From an uncultured bacterium (GTDB lineage: Bacteria > Planctomycetota > UBA1135 > GCA-002686595), in the NCBI GenBank assembly GCA_938075305.1, contig CALJGV010000010.1, positions 186,001-250,000 of the forward strand: a DNA stretch of 64,000 bases, given 5' to 3'. Below, one piece after another: positions 20,037 through 30,096 of the stretch. The notes under the pieces were generated by a model. That model ran no database searches. It saw only the letters and a program-made list of their open reading frames with translations, and was not told where the DNA came from. How positions within the stretch are numbered: the first letter of the stretch is position 1; every line of letters begins with the position of its first letter. The position numbers and the translations under genes are program-made.

Positions 20037-21737
20037 TTGGAACAGCTCCGCCGACTTGATCTCGACCGCTACCTGGTCCCGTTCTCGCTTCGGCAGGTGC
20101 CCCAGTACCGCTACGACGTGGTGGTGCTCGGGACGGGGGTGGCTGGCTGCGTGACGGCGCTTTCCGCCGCGCGTTCCGGAGCCTCGGTCGCGGTCCTCGC
20201 GAAGGACGACGTCGGGGTGACCAACACGGCCTGGGCCCGGGGCGGGGTCGCGGCGGTGCTCGGGGATGACGACACCTTCGAGGACCATCTTGCGGACACC
20301 GTCGAGGTGGGCTGTGGCCTCGTGGACGAGGATGTGGCCCGCCGCGTGATCGAAGGTGGGCCCGGCTCGGTCGCGCGCCTGGAGGGGCTCGGCGCCAGGT
20401 TTGACCGTCGGGAGGACGGGCGGCCGGACCTCTCCATGGAGGGGGGGCACAGCCACGCGAGGATCCTGCATGCCCAGGGGGACTCCACGGGCAAGGAGAT
20501 CCAGGGCACCCTCGGCCAGGCGATCGAGGACGAACCGGGGATCGATGTCTTCACGGAGATGTTCGGCATCGACGTGCTGAGCGACGACTCGGGACGCACG
20601 GTGGGGGTCCTGTGTCGGAATCACCGTGGTGAACTCACCGCGTACGGCGCCTCACAGGTGGTCCTCGCCACCGGGGGCGGCGGGCAGATTTACCGCGAGA
20701 CGACCAATCCGACCATCGCCACCGGGGACGGAGTGGCCATGGGCTTCCGCGCAGGCGCCGCCGTGCGGGACATGGAGTTCATCCAGTTCCACCCCACCTG
20801 CCTGTACATCGCGGGCGCGGCGCGGGTTCTCATCTCGGAGATTGTGCGCGGCGCGGGCGGGGTCCTTCGGGACAGGAACGGGGTCCGGTTCATGCCCGAG
20901 GTTCACCCCGACGCCGAGCTCGCACCCCGGGACACTGTCAGTCGCGCCGTCTCGCGGCGCATGGCGGAGACGGGCTCGACCAGCGTGGGACTCGACCTGA
21001 CCGACGTGGACCGCGACCCCCATGTCGCGTTCCCGAGCATCAGCCGGATCTGTCGCTTCTTCGGCATCGACATCGCGAAGGACCCGATCCCGGTTCGGCC
21101 TGGCGCTCACTACATGATCGGCGGGCTCGCGGTCGACCGCTCGGGGGAGACCTCGGTGCCTGGTCTCTGGGCCGTGGGGGAGTGCGCCAGCACCGGGTTG
21201 CACGGCGCAAACCGAATGGGGTCGAACTCCCTGCTCGAAGGCATGGTGCTGGGCGAGACCGTCGGGCGCTCCGCGGCGGTGGCCGCGGCCGCCGCCGGCC
21301 GGCCCGAGATCCAGAGCGCCGCCGAGCGGGTCCGCGAGGACGCCCCCTCGGGAGTGCAGGTCAACATCGCGGACCTGACTTACTCCCTGAAGTCCCTCAT
21401 GTGGCGGCAGATGGGGGTCGAGCGCAACGCGGCTGGCATGGAAGGGGCCCTGGAGACCTTCGACTTCTGGGCGCGCGCGGTGCGGTCCTTGCGCCTCGAT
21501 GACGACCGGTCCGTCGAGCTCGTGAACATGCTGACCGTCGCGCGCCTTGCGACCCTCGGTGCGTGCCACCGGGCCGAGTCCCGTGGGACCCACTTCCGTA
21601 GCGATCATCCCGCGCGGGATGACGCTCATTGGCGAGTCCACATCGAACAGGCCCCCGAACGTATGGTCGAGATCATCCGCTCCGTTGAGTTGAAGCAGAG
21701 TCCGGTGCGGTCAGCCGCGGGCGTTCCGGCACCTTGA
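20037..21737 (+). CDS. nadB: L-aspartate oxidase
   Basis: 566 residues. NadB oxidises L-aspartate to iminoaspartate, the first step of de novo NAD synthesis. The FAD-binding GxGxxG is GTGVAG (32-37). Other family text: WARGGVAAVLGDDD, ATGGGGQIYRETTNP, FHPTCLY, GAHYMIGGLAVD and GLHGANRMGSNSLLEGMV. The N-terminal RYLVPFSLRQVPQYRYDVVVLG is close to the form seen in planctomycete homologues, so I keep the upstream TTG at 20037. A GTG at 20097 would also give a complete FAD domain. No ribosome-binding site is clear at either. hflX starts 13 bp after the stop, probably co-transcribed. Confidence 0.95.
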   Translation: MEQLRRLDLDRYLVPFSLRQVPQYRYDVVVLGTGVAGCVTALSAARSGASVAVLAKDDVGVTNTAWARGGVAAVLGDDDTFEDHLADTVEVGCGLVDEDVARRVIEGGPGSVARLEGLGARFDRREDGRPDLSMEGGHSHARILHAQGDSTGKEIQGTLGQAIEDEPGIDVFTEMFGIDVLSDDSGRTVGVLCRNHRGELTAYGASQVVLATGGGGQIYRETTNPTIATGDGVAMGFRAGAAVRDMEFIQFHPTCLYIAGAARVLISEIVRGAGGVLRDRNGVRFMPEVHPDAELAPRDTVSRAVSRRMAETGSTSVGLDLTDVDRDPHVAFPSISRICRFFGIDIAKDPIPVRPGAHYMIGGLAVDRSGETSVPGLWAVGECASTGLHGANRMGSNSLLEGMVLGETVGRSAAVAAAAAGRPEIQSAAERVREDAPSGVQVNIADLTYSLKSLMWRQMGVERNAAGMEGALETFDFWARAVRSLRLDDDRSVELVNMLTVARLATLGACHRAESRGTHFRSDHPARDDAHWRVHIEQAPERMVEIIRSVELKQSPVRSAAGVPAP

Positions 21738-21750
21738 AGGGGGTCCACTG

Positions 21751-23109
21751 ATGGGCGGTTCCGGATTCAGCACGGACCGCGTCAAGGAGCGCCTGTTCAC
21801 CTGCGGCGTCCTGCTCCCGGACCAGCCGCCGGAGAGCGACGGCCCGCTCTCCGAGCTGAAGGCGCTCGTCGAGGCGGCAGAGGCTGAGGTCGTGGGGGAC
21901 GGGTTCACCCAGACGCGTAGCCGGCAGCACCCTGCGACGCTCTTCGGCAAGGGCAAGGTGGAGGAGATCGGCGACGAGGCGAAGCGCCTCGAGGCCGACG
22001 GGATCGTGGTCGACAACGACCTGACGCCGGCCCAGGGGCGCAACCTCGAGAAGGCGTGGGGGACGCGGGTGATCGACCGCTCCGAGCTGATCCTCGACAT
22101 CTTCTCGCGCCGCGCCCAGACCCAGCAGGCGCGCCTGCAGGTGGAGCTGGCCCAGAACATCTACCTCATGCCGCGCCTGCGCCGGATGTGGACGCACCTG
22201 GAGCGGATGGAGGGCGCCGTCGGCACCCGGGGCCCCGGCGAGACGCAGCTGGAGACGGACAAGCGGCTCCTGAACAAACGCATCACGGACCTCAAGCGTG
22301 AGCTCGCCGTCATCGAGCGCCGCAAGCAGCGCGAGGTCAGCGCGCGCGGCAGCGAGTTCGTCGTGGGGCTGGTGGGCTACACCAACGCAGGCAAGTCCAC
22401 CCTCCTCAATCGGCTTACCGGCTCCGCGGAGTTCGCGGCGGACATGCCCTTCGCGACGCTGGACACCCGGACGCGCCGTTGGATCCTCCCCGATCGCCGG
22501 ACCGTCCTGCTCTCCGACACGGTCGGCTTCCTCCAGCGCCTGCCTCACCACCTCGTCGCGTCCTTCCACGCGACGCTCGAGGAGACGCTCCACGCGGACC
22601 TGATCCTGCACGTGGTGGACGCGTCCAACCCCGATGCGCGCCACCAGATGAACGCAGTGGACGAGGTGTTGGGGGACGTCTCCGGCCATCTCGCCTCGGA
22701 CATCATCGTGCTCAACAAGGTGGACCGCGTCGGGGATCGCCTCGGGCTCGCCCTGCTTGACGGGGAGCTGCGGGACCGCGGCATCGAGGTCGTCCACGTG
22801 AGCGCCCACTCGGGCGAGGGGGTCGATGAGCTGACCGAGCTGGTCCGCCGCCGCCTCGACGACCGCTCAGGGCTCGTGGACGTGACTGCGCCCCCGGGGG
22901 ACGGTCGCACCGTCGCGGTGGTCCGCGGGGCGGGGGCGGTGCTTGAGGAGGAGGTCTCCGAGGACGGCACGGTCCGTATGCGGGTTCGCATGAGCCCGGG
23001 GGCCCTGGGCCTGATGAGGCGCAAGGCCGGACCGAACGCGACCTTCGCGGCCGCCGACGATGCCGCCGGCGCGTGGCTCGGGTTGGCTCAGGGTTCCGAA
23101 ACCGACTAA
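21751..23109 (+). CDS. hflX: GTPase HflX
   Basis: 452 residues. An N-terminal HflX domain (about 15-200; motif QTRSRQHPATLFGKGKVEEI, then DNDLTPAQGRNLEK and a coiled section LETDKRLLNKRI) is followed by the GTPase domain. Its P-loop is GYTNAGKS (209-216), the switch region FATLDTRTRRW, then DTVGFLQRLPHHL and NKVD. HflX binds the 50S subunit and splits stalled ribosomes, mainly after stress. The ATG at 21751 has a GAAGGGGG ribosome-binding site. The C-terminal ~90 residues include a variable tail ending GLAQGSETD. Confidence 0.96.
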   Translation: MGGSGFSTDRVKERLFTCGVLLPDQPPESDGPLSELKALVEAAEAEVVGDGFTQTRSRQHPATLFGKGKVEEIGDEAKRLEADGIVVDNDLTPAQGRNLEKAWGTRVIDRSELILDIFSRRAQTQQARLQVELAQNIYLMPRLRRMWTHLERMEGAVGTRGPGETQLETDKRLLNKRITDLKRELAVIERRKQREVSARGSEFVVGLVGYTNAGKSTLLNRLTGSAEFAADMPFATLDTRTRRWILPDRRTVLLSDTVGFLQRLPHHLVASFHATLEETLHADLILHVVDASNPDARHQMNAVDEVLGDVSGHLASDIIVLNKVDRVGDRLGLALLDGELRDRGIEVVHVSAHSGEGVDELTELVRRRLDDRSGLVDVTAPPGDGRTVAVVRGAGAVLEEEVSEDGTVRMRVRMSPGALGLMRRKAGPNATFAAADDAAGAWLGLAQGSETD

Positions 23110-23180
23110 CAGGGCTCAAGTCGAGACGGGGCAGGGAGCCGAGGAGACAGGAGCGCGTCAGTTGATCTGGCGTGCCCAGC

Positions 23181-26100
23181 ATGCCCCTCCCGGATCCGAT
23201 CGCCCCTAAAGAGGGCCCCGAACAGCCTTTCGAAGGGCCCGCCCCCGACGTGGCCCCTTCCGAGGAAGGCCACCGGCGGCAGGGCGATGATGGGCTGGCT
23301 CCCACCGGATCGGTGGCGACGGGCCTCTCGCTGATGATCTTCGGTGCCGTGATGGCCTTCGTCATGGTCACCGTCTGCGCCTTCATTCTCAGCGAGCGGA
23401 GCGCCCTCCGCCGCGCAGACGCGGCCCACTTCGGCGCCCTCGTGGACCAGGCGACCCTGTCGATGTCCGAGGACCTCGTGGGCGCCGCCATGGGGGACAC
23501 GATGGTGGAGGAGCGGCTCCGCAGGTCGCTTCGGCAGGTCGCCGAGATCAGCGGGGTTCGCCGCGTGTCTCTCCTGGTGCCCGGGGCGGCGGAGCCTTGG
23601 ACCGTGACGAACGCGGGGCCCGACGCCTCGCCTGATGCCGAGCCCATCGCCCTGGACGGGCCGCAGCGCCAGCTCGACCCCGATCGCCTGATCGTCAAGC
23701 GCACCTTCCTCGCCACCGGCCAGGAGCGGATCCAGGCCACGCTCTTCCTGGAGGCGGGCTACCCGGCCGTCGAGCGCCGGATGCGGGACCTGATCGGGCT
23801 GGCGGGACGCATCGTGGGGATCACGGCGCTGTTCCTCGTCTTCCTCCTCCCGGTGCTGACGAGACTCTGCCTCGCGCCGATCGCGCGGCTCGCAGAGGCC
23901 GCGCGCGGCGGCCTCGTCCCCGAGGTGGCCTCCAGCTCCGGTGAACTTCATGCCATCACCGAGCGGCTCCGCCAGGACGCCGCGATGATGGCCCAGCTCT
24001 CCAAAGAGAGGGGAGAGAGCATCAGCGCAGCGCGTGAGCAGGCCACTCAGCACAAGTTCGAGCTCGCGCAACTTCAGGCGCGACTCGCCGCCGCGGTGAA
24101 GGAGGGACGGGGAGGTCACCGCGCGAAGGAGGCCTTCGTGGCGAACATGAGCCACGAGATCCGCACCCCACTGCACTCGGTGCTGGGGACGACCCACCTG
24201 CTCATCGAGACGGAGCTTGATGCCGAGCAGCAGGCTCTGGCGGAGAGGGCGCTGCGCTCCTCCAAGGCGCTCCTGTCCCTGGTCGAGGACATCATGGAGC
24301 TCACGAAGTTCGACTCCCGCTCCATCGAGATGGCGACCGAGCCCGTGGATGCGGGCGCGCTGCTCGAAGAGGTCGCCGCGCTGTCTGCTGACGCGGCCGC
24401 GGCCAAGGGCCTCTGCATGGCTACCTATGTGGATCCGGCCCTCCCTGCCAGCCAGCTGGGCGACGCCCGCAGGATCCGTCAGGCGCTCATGCGGCTGGTG
24501 GACAACGCCATCAAGTTCACGGACTCCGGCGAGATCACACTCGAGGTCGGCCCCACCCAGGATGAGTACGGGCTCCCGCTCACCGTCTTCAAGGTCACCG
24601 ACACCGGGCTCGGGATCGACGACCGGGAGCGGGCCCGGCTGTTCCAGGCCTTCGAGCAGCTCGACAAGTCTGACACTCGCAAGCACGGCGGTGTGGGGCT
24701 CGGGTTGGCCCTCGTGGCGCGCATTGCGCGCGCAGCCGGTGGAGAGGTTCGCCTCGAGAGCCGCCGCGGCCAGGGGTCCACGTTCACGCTGGTGCTCCCG
24801 CTCAAGGAGGCGCCGGGCGAGAGGGGCGCGACCCCACGGGGGGCCGAACCCCGGCATCAGGGGGTCAGCATCATGCTCGTGGAGCAAGCCCCCGGTGGGG
24901 CTGCCCTGCTCGCGCGTGCGCTCGAGGAGAGCGGTGCTGAGGTCAACGTACAGTACAGCGCCTACAGCGCCTTCGAGGCGCTCCTGCAGAAGGGGCATGA
25001 CGCGCTTCTCATCGACCCGCGCGTGACCGGGAGCGAGGCCCTGTTCGACGCCGTCGGTCGAAACGACCGGAGGGTCGAGGTCGGGGTGGGGCTGATCACC
25101 TTCCCTACGACGTCCGCGGCACGCCTGCATCCCGCGTTCCGAGCCGCGAAAGCCTCGGCGCGCCGTCCACTCACCAGGGCTGGCCTCCTCGATCTCGTGG
25201 ACGCTGCGCTGGGTCGCGAGAAAAGGGACTGCCGGGCCAAAGCTCCTGGGCCCGCAGAGAGTCTGCTGGCCACCGACATTCGTCGGCGCCTGAAGATCCT
25301 CCTGGTCGAGGACAACCAGGCCAACCAACAGCTGGTGCAGTTCCTCCTCCGCCGCCGCGGCTATCACGTGGACGTCGCCTCCAACGGGATGCTCGCCGTG
25401 GAGGCAGCTACGCGAGTCCGCTATGACGCGATCCTGATGGACTGCCAGATGCCGGAGATGGACGGGTACGAGGCCACGCGCCGCATTCGCACCGTCGAGC
25501 GAATGGACCGTCGCCGGACCCCTATCCTCGCCATGACGGCGAGCATCCTGGAGGGCGATCGGGCGCGTTGCCTCGAGGTCGGTATGGACGACACCATTGG
25601 CAAGCCGTTCCAGCCCAATGAGATGCTGGCCTGGCTCGAGCGGTGGCTGCTGGCTGCGGCGAGGACGCGCGGCTCGGACCCTGACCTCGACCCTGCTCTG
25701 GAGGGCTCGGTGGGCGGAAAGGAGCGGACCACGGTCTCCGTATCGGAGATCTTCGGTGAGCCGACGGGCTCCCGTTCCAACGACGAGGCCCCGGAGGCGA
25801 CCTCCGAGGAGGTGCCGATGCTGATGCCGGTGGTGGAGGTGGAGTCCGCCACGGAGGAAGAGCGCCCCGCTCCTCCCAGTGCTCCGCTGCAAGCGGGGGG
25901 GCTCATGCCGGAGACCAGCCATCCGGCGCCGACCACCGTCCACGAGACGGAGCCTGCAGAGCAACCCACGCCTGCAGAGCAACCCACCGGGTCAACGCGG
26001 AGCTTCCAGGCGCCGAACTTTGGGCGCGTCGCTGACCTGCTCGACGTCAGCATTCTCGAGCCGCTGTTCGAGGACGATGACGGCCGTGAGCTCGCGCTCG

Positions 26101-26393
26101 AGCTGGTGGGCTCGTTCCTCGAGATGGCTCCGGAGCTCGTGAAGGACATGGAGGAGGCGCTGGAGGCGGAGGACCTCGAGGTCTGCGCTCGCGTCGCGCA
26201 CCGTTTCGTCTCCACCAGCGGCACCGTCGGGGCAACGCAGCTCGCGCGACTGCTCAAGGAGATCGAGCAGCAGGCCAACGCCGGCTGCGCCGAGGACGCT
26301 GCCAGGCTGATCAGCGGTTGCCATGAGCTGGTCGAGCTTGCCGGGGGTGCGCTCCGCACGGCGCTCGCCGGCGACGATCCCCCGTCCCGGTGA
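23181..26393 (+). CDS. Hybrid sensor histidine kinase with receiver and HPt domains
   Basis: 1,070 residues from the ATG at 23181 (a GTG nine bases upstream is possible). Two transmembrane helices (about 46-70 and 207-230) flank a ~135-residue periplasmic sensor region. HisKA has the phospho-accepting His325 in FVANMSHEIRTPLH. The HATPase domain shows DNAIKFT, VTDTGLGID and GGVGLGLALV. Next comes a receiver-like region (about 555-670) without the acidic pocket, probably pseudo-receiver. A full receiver has Asp711 in VEDN, phospho-acceptor Asp754 in MDCQMPEMDG and the KPF lysine. The C-terminal HPt domain keeps His1007 in VAHRFVSTSG. A full phosphorelay is therefore predicted, ending at an unlinked regulator. 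No response-regulator gene is adjacent. The signal is unknown. Confidence 0.95.
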   Translation: MPLPDPIAPKEGPEQPFEGPAPDVAPSEEGHRRQGDDGLAPTGSVATGLSLMIFGAVMAFVMVTVCAFILSERSALRRADAAHFGALVDQATLSMSEDLVGAAMGDTMVEERLRRSLRQVAEISGVRRVSLLVPGAAEPWTVTNAGPDASPDAEPIALDGPQRQLDPDRLIVKRTFLATGQERIQATLFLEAGYPAVERRMRDLIGLAGRIVGITALFLVFLLPVLTRLCLAPIARLAEAARGGLVPEVASSSGELHAITERLRQDAAMMAQLSKERGESISAAREQATQHKFELAQLQARLAAAVKEGRGGHRAKEAFVANMSHEIRTPLHSVLGTTHLLIETELDAEQQALAERALRSSKALLSLVEDIMELTKFDSRSIEMATEPVDAGALLEEVAALSADAAAAKGLCMATYVDPALPASQLGDARRIRQALMRLVDNAIKFTDSGEITLEVGPTQDEYGLPLTVFKVTDTGLGIDDRERARLFQAFEQLDKSDTRKHGGVGLGLALVARIARAAGGEVRLESRRGQGSTFTLVLPLKEAPGERGATPRGAEPRHQGVSIMLVEQAPGGAALLARALEESGAEVNVQYSAYSAFEALLQKGHDALLIDPRVTGSEALFDAVGRNDRRVEVGVGLITFPTTSAARLHPAFRAAKASARRPLTRAGLLDLVDAALGREKRDCRAKAPGPAESLLATDIRRRLKILLVEDNQANQQLVQFLLRRRGYHVDVASNGMLAVEAATRVRYDAILMDCQMPEMDGYEATRRIRTVERMDRRRTPILAMTASILEGDRARCLEVGMDDTIGKPFQPNEMLAWLERWLLAAARTRGSDPDLDPALEGSVGGKERTTVSVSEIFGEPTGSRSNDEAPEATSEEVPMLMPVVEVESATEEERPAPPSAPLQAGGLMPETSHPAPTTVHETEPAEQPTPAEQPTGSTRSFQAPNFGRVADLLDVSILEPLFEDDDGRELALELVGSFLEMAPELVKDMEEALEAEDLEVCARVAHRFVSTSGTVGATQLARLLKEIEQQANAGCAEDAARLISGCHELVELAGGALRTALAGDDPPSR

Positions 26394-26429
26394 TGGCCCG
26401 GCGTAGGGGCTGAGCCGCCGGCTTGTCCC

Positions 26430-26885
26430 TCAGCGGTCCTGGAAGAGGACCGCTGGGTCCGGCAGGAGCAAGACGTCGCCGCTCTGGATCGAGTCGACGC
26501 TGTCGAGGTCGTTGTAGTCGGCCACGGCCTTGATGACCGAGGACAGCGGCCGCACGTCATAGTGAGTCTGGCAGATCAGCCCGAGGGCGTCGTTCGGCCG
26601 GACCACGTAGCGAGTATCGGACGGCGCCGGCAGGGGGGCCGGCTGTGGCGGCTCCCGTCGGACCTCCTTCTGGCCGGGCGCCGGTGGCTCCGGGCGTCGC
26701 AAGGGCGCGGCGCCGCTGGGGCGGCCGAGGACCAGGAGGTCCCAGTCCCCGTCCGGTTCGGTCTCGCGGAGTTCGACGCGTCGCCCGGCCTCGGGGGCCT
26801 GGGGCGCCGTCCTGTTCCTGCTCTGCCATTCCCCGGCGAGGATGAGAAGGGTCCCGAGGACGAGGAGGGGGAGGAGCGTGCGCAT
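26430..26885 (-). CDS. Membrane-anchored LysM domain protein
   Basis: 151 residues from the ATG at 26885. The N-terminus MRTLLPLLVLGTLLILAGEW is a signal or membrane anchor. A Pro/Arg-rich spacer leads to a LysM domain in the last ~55 residues (RYVVRPNDALGLICQTHYD, then IQSGDVLLLP). LysM binds N-acetylglucosamine-containing glycans, typically peptidoglycan. It lies on the minus strand after secDF but behind a strong hairpin, so it may be a separate unit. It converges with the histidine kinase gene, leaving only 36 bp between the two 3' ends. Confidence 0.85.
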   Translation of the reverse strand: MRTLLPLLVLGTLLILAGEWQSRNRTAPQAPEAGRRVELRETEPDGDWDLLVLGRPSGAAPLRRPEPPAPGQKEVRREPPQPAPLPAPSDTRYVVRPNDALGLICQTHYDVRPLSSVIKAVADYNDLDSVDSIQSGDVLLLPDPAVLFQDR

Positions 26886-26973
26886 GGCCGGGATCGAGTG
26901 CCATTGTGGCGAGCGCCGGGGGACCGAATCCAGCCCCCTTCCACCTGCGGCCGCGGGGAGCGTCACAAACAGA

Positions 26974-27010
26974 GCGGGGCGCCCTCTCCATGGTGGAGGG
27001 GGCGCCCCGC
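26974..27010 (-). terminator. Terminator after secDF
   Basis: GCGGGGCGCCC and GGGCGCCCCGC form a long stem, with an inner CTCCA/TGGAG pairing. Read on the minus strand it is followed by a T-rich stretch (CTCTGTTTGTG). It lies 24 bp beyond the secDF stop codon. Confidence 0.7.
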
Positions 27011-27033
27011 GCGGTGCGACGACCGTGTCGTGG

Positions 27034-29973
27034 TCAGCTGGCCTCGGCGGCCTCGACCTTGGCCTCTCGGGCCATCCGTCGCTCCTCGAGCAGGAGCAGG
27101 GCGGGGCTGGCGACGAACATCGACGAGTAGGTTCCGACCACGACCCCGACGATAACGGCGAAGGCAAAGCCCTCTAGGTCGTTCCGGGTGCCCACGTTGA
27201 ACGCGAACAGGATCGCGACGGACAGAAGCGTCGTGACCGAGGTCAGGAGCGTCCGGGCCAAGGTCTGGTTGATCGACTTGTTGATGATCTCGGCGAGGTC
27301 GCCCTTCATGCGGGGGCGGTTCTCGCGGATCCGGTCGAACACGACGATGGTGTCGTTCAGCGAGTAGCCGATGATCGTCAGGAAGGCCGCGATCATGACC
27401 AGCGAGATCTGCGCGTTGATCAGGTTCGACTGGATCGCGAGCGCGAGGAAGCCGAGGGTGATCAGGACGTCGTGCACAAGCGCGATGACCGCCGCGAAGC
27501 CGAAGCTGTACTCGGCGAAGCGGAAGCGGATGTACATCACGATCACAAACAGCGAGAGGATGATCGCGAGGATCGCGTCATCGCGGAGCTCCTGGACAAC
27601 CTGCGGGCCGACCGCCTCGGACTGGGGGATGGGCTGGGCGAGCTCGAACTCGCGCCCGCCCGCGTCCCGCTGGTTCGCGAAGGCGTCCACGATGCGCTGA
27701 CCGATCTTCGAGTCAGAGTCGGTGGCGGTGCAGGTGAAGGCGAACGTCCGGTCGGCCTCGGCGTTGCCGCTGATCGCGGTCACCGAGACCTCGCCGAGCG
27801 CGGCGCCGGTGAGGGCGGCCTCGACGTCAGGGGCGCTGTGCTGTCCCTCGAAGTAGATCGTGCCGGACGCGCCGGCGCCGTCCCGCGGGTTGAAGGAGAA
27901 GCGGTTGGGGGAGAGCATCTCCGCGAGGCCCGTGGCGACGAGCTCTCGGTACTGGCTGGTGACGTCCCGGTCCGTCTCGGTGCCCTCGGCCTTGAACTCG
28001 ACCTGGAACGTCCGGAACCCATCGCCCTCCTTGGAGGAGAGCAGGGGCTGCACCTTGGCGTCCTGGAAGATGTCACCGAGGCCGGTGATCGCAGCCGCCA
28101 TCGACTCCTGGGTCTCAGGGCCGCGGGTGACGAGCTGCATCGAGTTTCCGCCGAGGAAGTCGATGCTGTACTTGTCGACCTTCGGGAGGCTCGTGAAGAA
28201 CGCCACGCCACCGCAGATGAAGAGCAGCGAGACGACCGCGGTCTTCTTCGCCAGCTTCATGAAGCCGATGTTCGTGTCGTTGACGAGGCGCATCATCTGC
28301 CACTCGTCCACGCCCTTCTCCACGGCGAAGTGCACCAGGACCCGCGTGAAGATGAGGGCCGAGAACATCGAGGTGATGATGCCGACCGACAGCGTCGTCG
28401 CGAACCCCTGCACGGGGCCGGAGCCGAACTGGTAGAGGATGATCGCGGTGAGGAGCGTGGTGACGTTGGCGTCGACAATGGTCGAGGTCGCGTTCTTGAA
28501 CCCGTCGACCGCTGCCTGCGCCGCGCGGCGGCCCCTGAGGACCTCCTCACGGATCCGCTCGTAGATGAGGATGTTGGCGTCGACCGCCATGCCGACCGTC
28601 AGGATGATGCCCGCGACGCCCGGGAGCGTCAGGGTCGCCTGCAGCATGGCCATGCTCCCCATGAGGAGCACGAGGTTGAACACCAGCGAGAAGGCGGCGA
28701 AGACCCCGAGGCGTCGGTAGTAGGCGGCGATGAACACGAGGACGGCGGCGAGGCCGATCAGCACGCTCATCAGGCCGAGGCGGACGTACTCGGCGCCGAG
28801 GGAGGCGCCGACCGTGGCGCGGTCCTCGAAGCGGGGCTCGAGGTCCAGGGAACCCGAGTTGATGACCTGGACGAGGTCGTTGACCTCCGCCTGCTTGAAG
28901 CCGAAGCTCCCCCCCGTGATGATGCCGCCGCTGGAGAGCGGGGAGTTGAGCACGGGATCAGTGACGATCTCGTTGTCGACGACGATGGCCATCTGCTCGC
29001 CCTCGTGCTCGGTGGTGAACGACTCGAAGTCGTTCTGGCGGAGCAGGGCGATGTCGAACCCGACGGCGGGGAAGCCGTTCTGCTCGAAGGACGGGAAGAC
29101 CCTCGAGAAGTCCGTGCCCGAGAACAGCCAGTCCTCGTTCTCCTCGACCACGAGCGCCACGAGGCGGTCGGCCATGGGCGTATCCACCGTGCCCTCTTCC
29201 CGCCTCGGGAAGAAGCGCAGGCGGGAGAGCGGCTGTCCCGGGTTCTCCGTGATCAGCTTGTTGTTGTACTCGGTGATCTTCGCAACGGGGTTCGCGATGG
29301 CCCACTCGCGGGCCTTGTCGGTCTCAACCGCGAGGTCGTAGGTCCCGGCGGCGTCGAGCGTCCCGGCCAGCATCATCACCTCGAGTCGTCCCGTGTTCTC
29401 GATGAGCGCGCGCCAGGGGTCGCTCGCCTCGAGGGTCACGGTGGCCCCGGCCGGGAAGGACTTGGCCGTGCTGCCGTCGGCGAACGAGATGCCCTTCAGG
29501 CTCGTGGCCCCACGGCGCTCGTAGACCAGCAGCTCACCGTCGATCATCACGCGGCCGCCCGTGGGGAAGTCCCCGTCCGTGACCGCTGCGTCCAGCTGGA
29601 GCGTCGTGTCGTTCTGGTGGTCGAACGGCTCCTTCAGGACGGACGTGGCGCGCTGGGCCACCAGGGAGAGGTTGCCCGGCAGCTCGACGATGATCCGCTG
29701 GGCTCCGGACTTCCGCAGCTTCACGTCGCGGACGCCGTCCGGATCGAGGCGCTCCCGCCAGATCGAGATGACCTCTTCGATCGCCTGGGCGTCGGTCTGG
29801 TTGGCGGGGATCTGCTTGGCCGCGCGCGCCGCGTCAAGATCCACCGTGTAGGTGAGACGGGTGCCACCCTGGAGGTCCAGTCCGAGGCGGAACGGGAGCA
29901 GCAGAAGGGCGATCACGGCCACCGCGAGGAAGCCGAAGATCAGGGTGAGCTTGCGGTTGAGGTTGTCGACCAT
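27034..29973 (-). CDS. secDF: Protein translocase subunit SecDF (fused SecD and SecF)
   Basis: 979 residues. SecD comes first: an N-terminal helix, then FRLGLDLQGGTRLTY, a large periplasmic region (about 45-400) and a cluster of five helices with GLMSVLIGLAAVLVFIAAYY and VGMAVDANILIYERIREE. SecF follows from about residue 600 with its own first helix (TAVVSLLFICGGVAFFTSLP), FLGGNSMQL, and helices with VIALVHDVLITLG and GYSLNDTIVVFDRIREN. SecDF uses the proton-motive force to pull exported proteins through SecYEG. Separate secD and secF genes are common; the fused form occurs in several phyla. Upstream are rplS and trmD on the same strand. YajC is not in the window. Confidence 0.97.
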   Translation of the reverse strand: MVDNLNRKLTLIFGFLAVAVIALLLLPFRLGLDLQGGTRLTYTVDLDAARAAKQIPANQTDAQAIEEVISIWRERLDPDGVRDVKLRKSGAQRIIVELPGNLSLVAQRATSVLKEPFDHQNDTTLQLDAAVTDGDFPTGGRVMIDGELLVYERRGATSLKGISFADGSTAKSFPAGATVTLEASDPWRALIENTGRLEVMMLAGTLDAAGTYDLAVETDKAREWAIANPVAKITEYNNKLITENPGQPLSRLRFFPRREEGTVDTPMADRLVALVVEENEDWLFSGTDFSRVFPSFEQNGFPAVGFDIALLRQNDFESFTTEHEGEQMAIVVDNEIVTDPVLNSPLSSGGIITGGSFGFKQAEVNDLVQVINSGSLDLEPRFEDRATVGASLGAEYVRLGLMSVLIGLAAVLVFIAAYYRRLGVFAAFSLVFNLVLLMGSMAMLQATLTLPGVAGIILTVGMAVDANILIYERIREEVLRGRRAAQAAVDGFKNATSTIVDANVTTLLTAIILYQFGSGPVQGFATTLSVGIITSMFSALIFTRVLVHFAVEKGVDEWQMMRLVNDTNIGFMKLAKKTAVVSLLFICGGVAFFTSLPKVDKYSIDFLGGNSMQLVTRGPETQESMAAAITGLGDIFQDAKVQPLLSSKEGDGFRTFQVEFKAEGTETDRDVTSQYRELVATGLAEMLSPNRFSFNPRDGAGASGTIYFEGQHSAPDVEAALTGAALGEVSVTAISGNAEADRTFAFTCTATDSDSKIGQRIVDAFANQRDAGGREFELAQPIPQSEAVGPQVVQELRDDAILAIILSLFVIVMYIRFRFAEYSFGFAAVIALVHDVLITLGFLALAIQSNLINAQISLVMIAAFLTIIGYSLNDTIVVFDRIRENRPRMKGDLAEIINKSINQTLARTLLTSVTTLLSVAILFAFNVGTRNDLEGFAFAVIVGVVVGTYSSMFVASPALLLLEERRMAREAKVEAAEAS

Positions 29974-30096
29974 TGGATCGGCTGGGGCGTTGCTCTCTCG
30001 AGCGGGGCGGCGGCGCGCGGTCGGCGTCGCCTGGGTGTCCCGCGCGGGGGACAGGGGAGGGGAGAGGCCGGGGCCTCGGTCGTGGCGATCGGAAGG

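Noticed and set aside
20111..20599. Minus-strand frames in nadB
   Set aside because: Ser/Arg/Pro-rich shadows; nadB motifs are intact on the plus strand.
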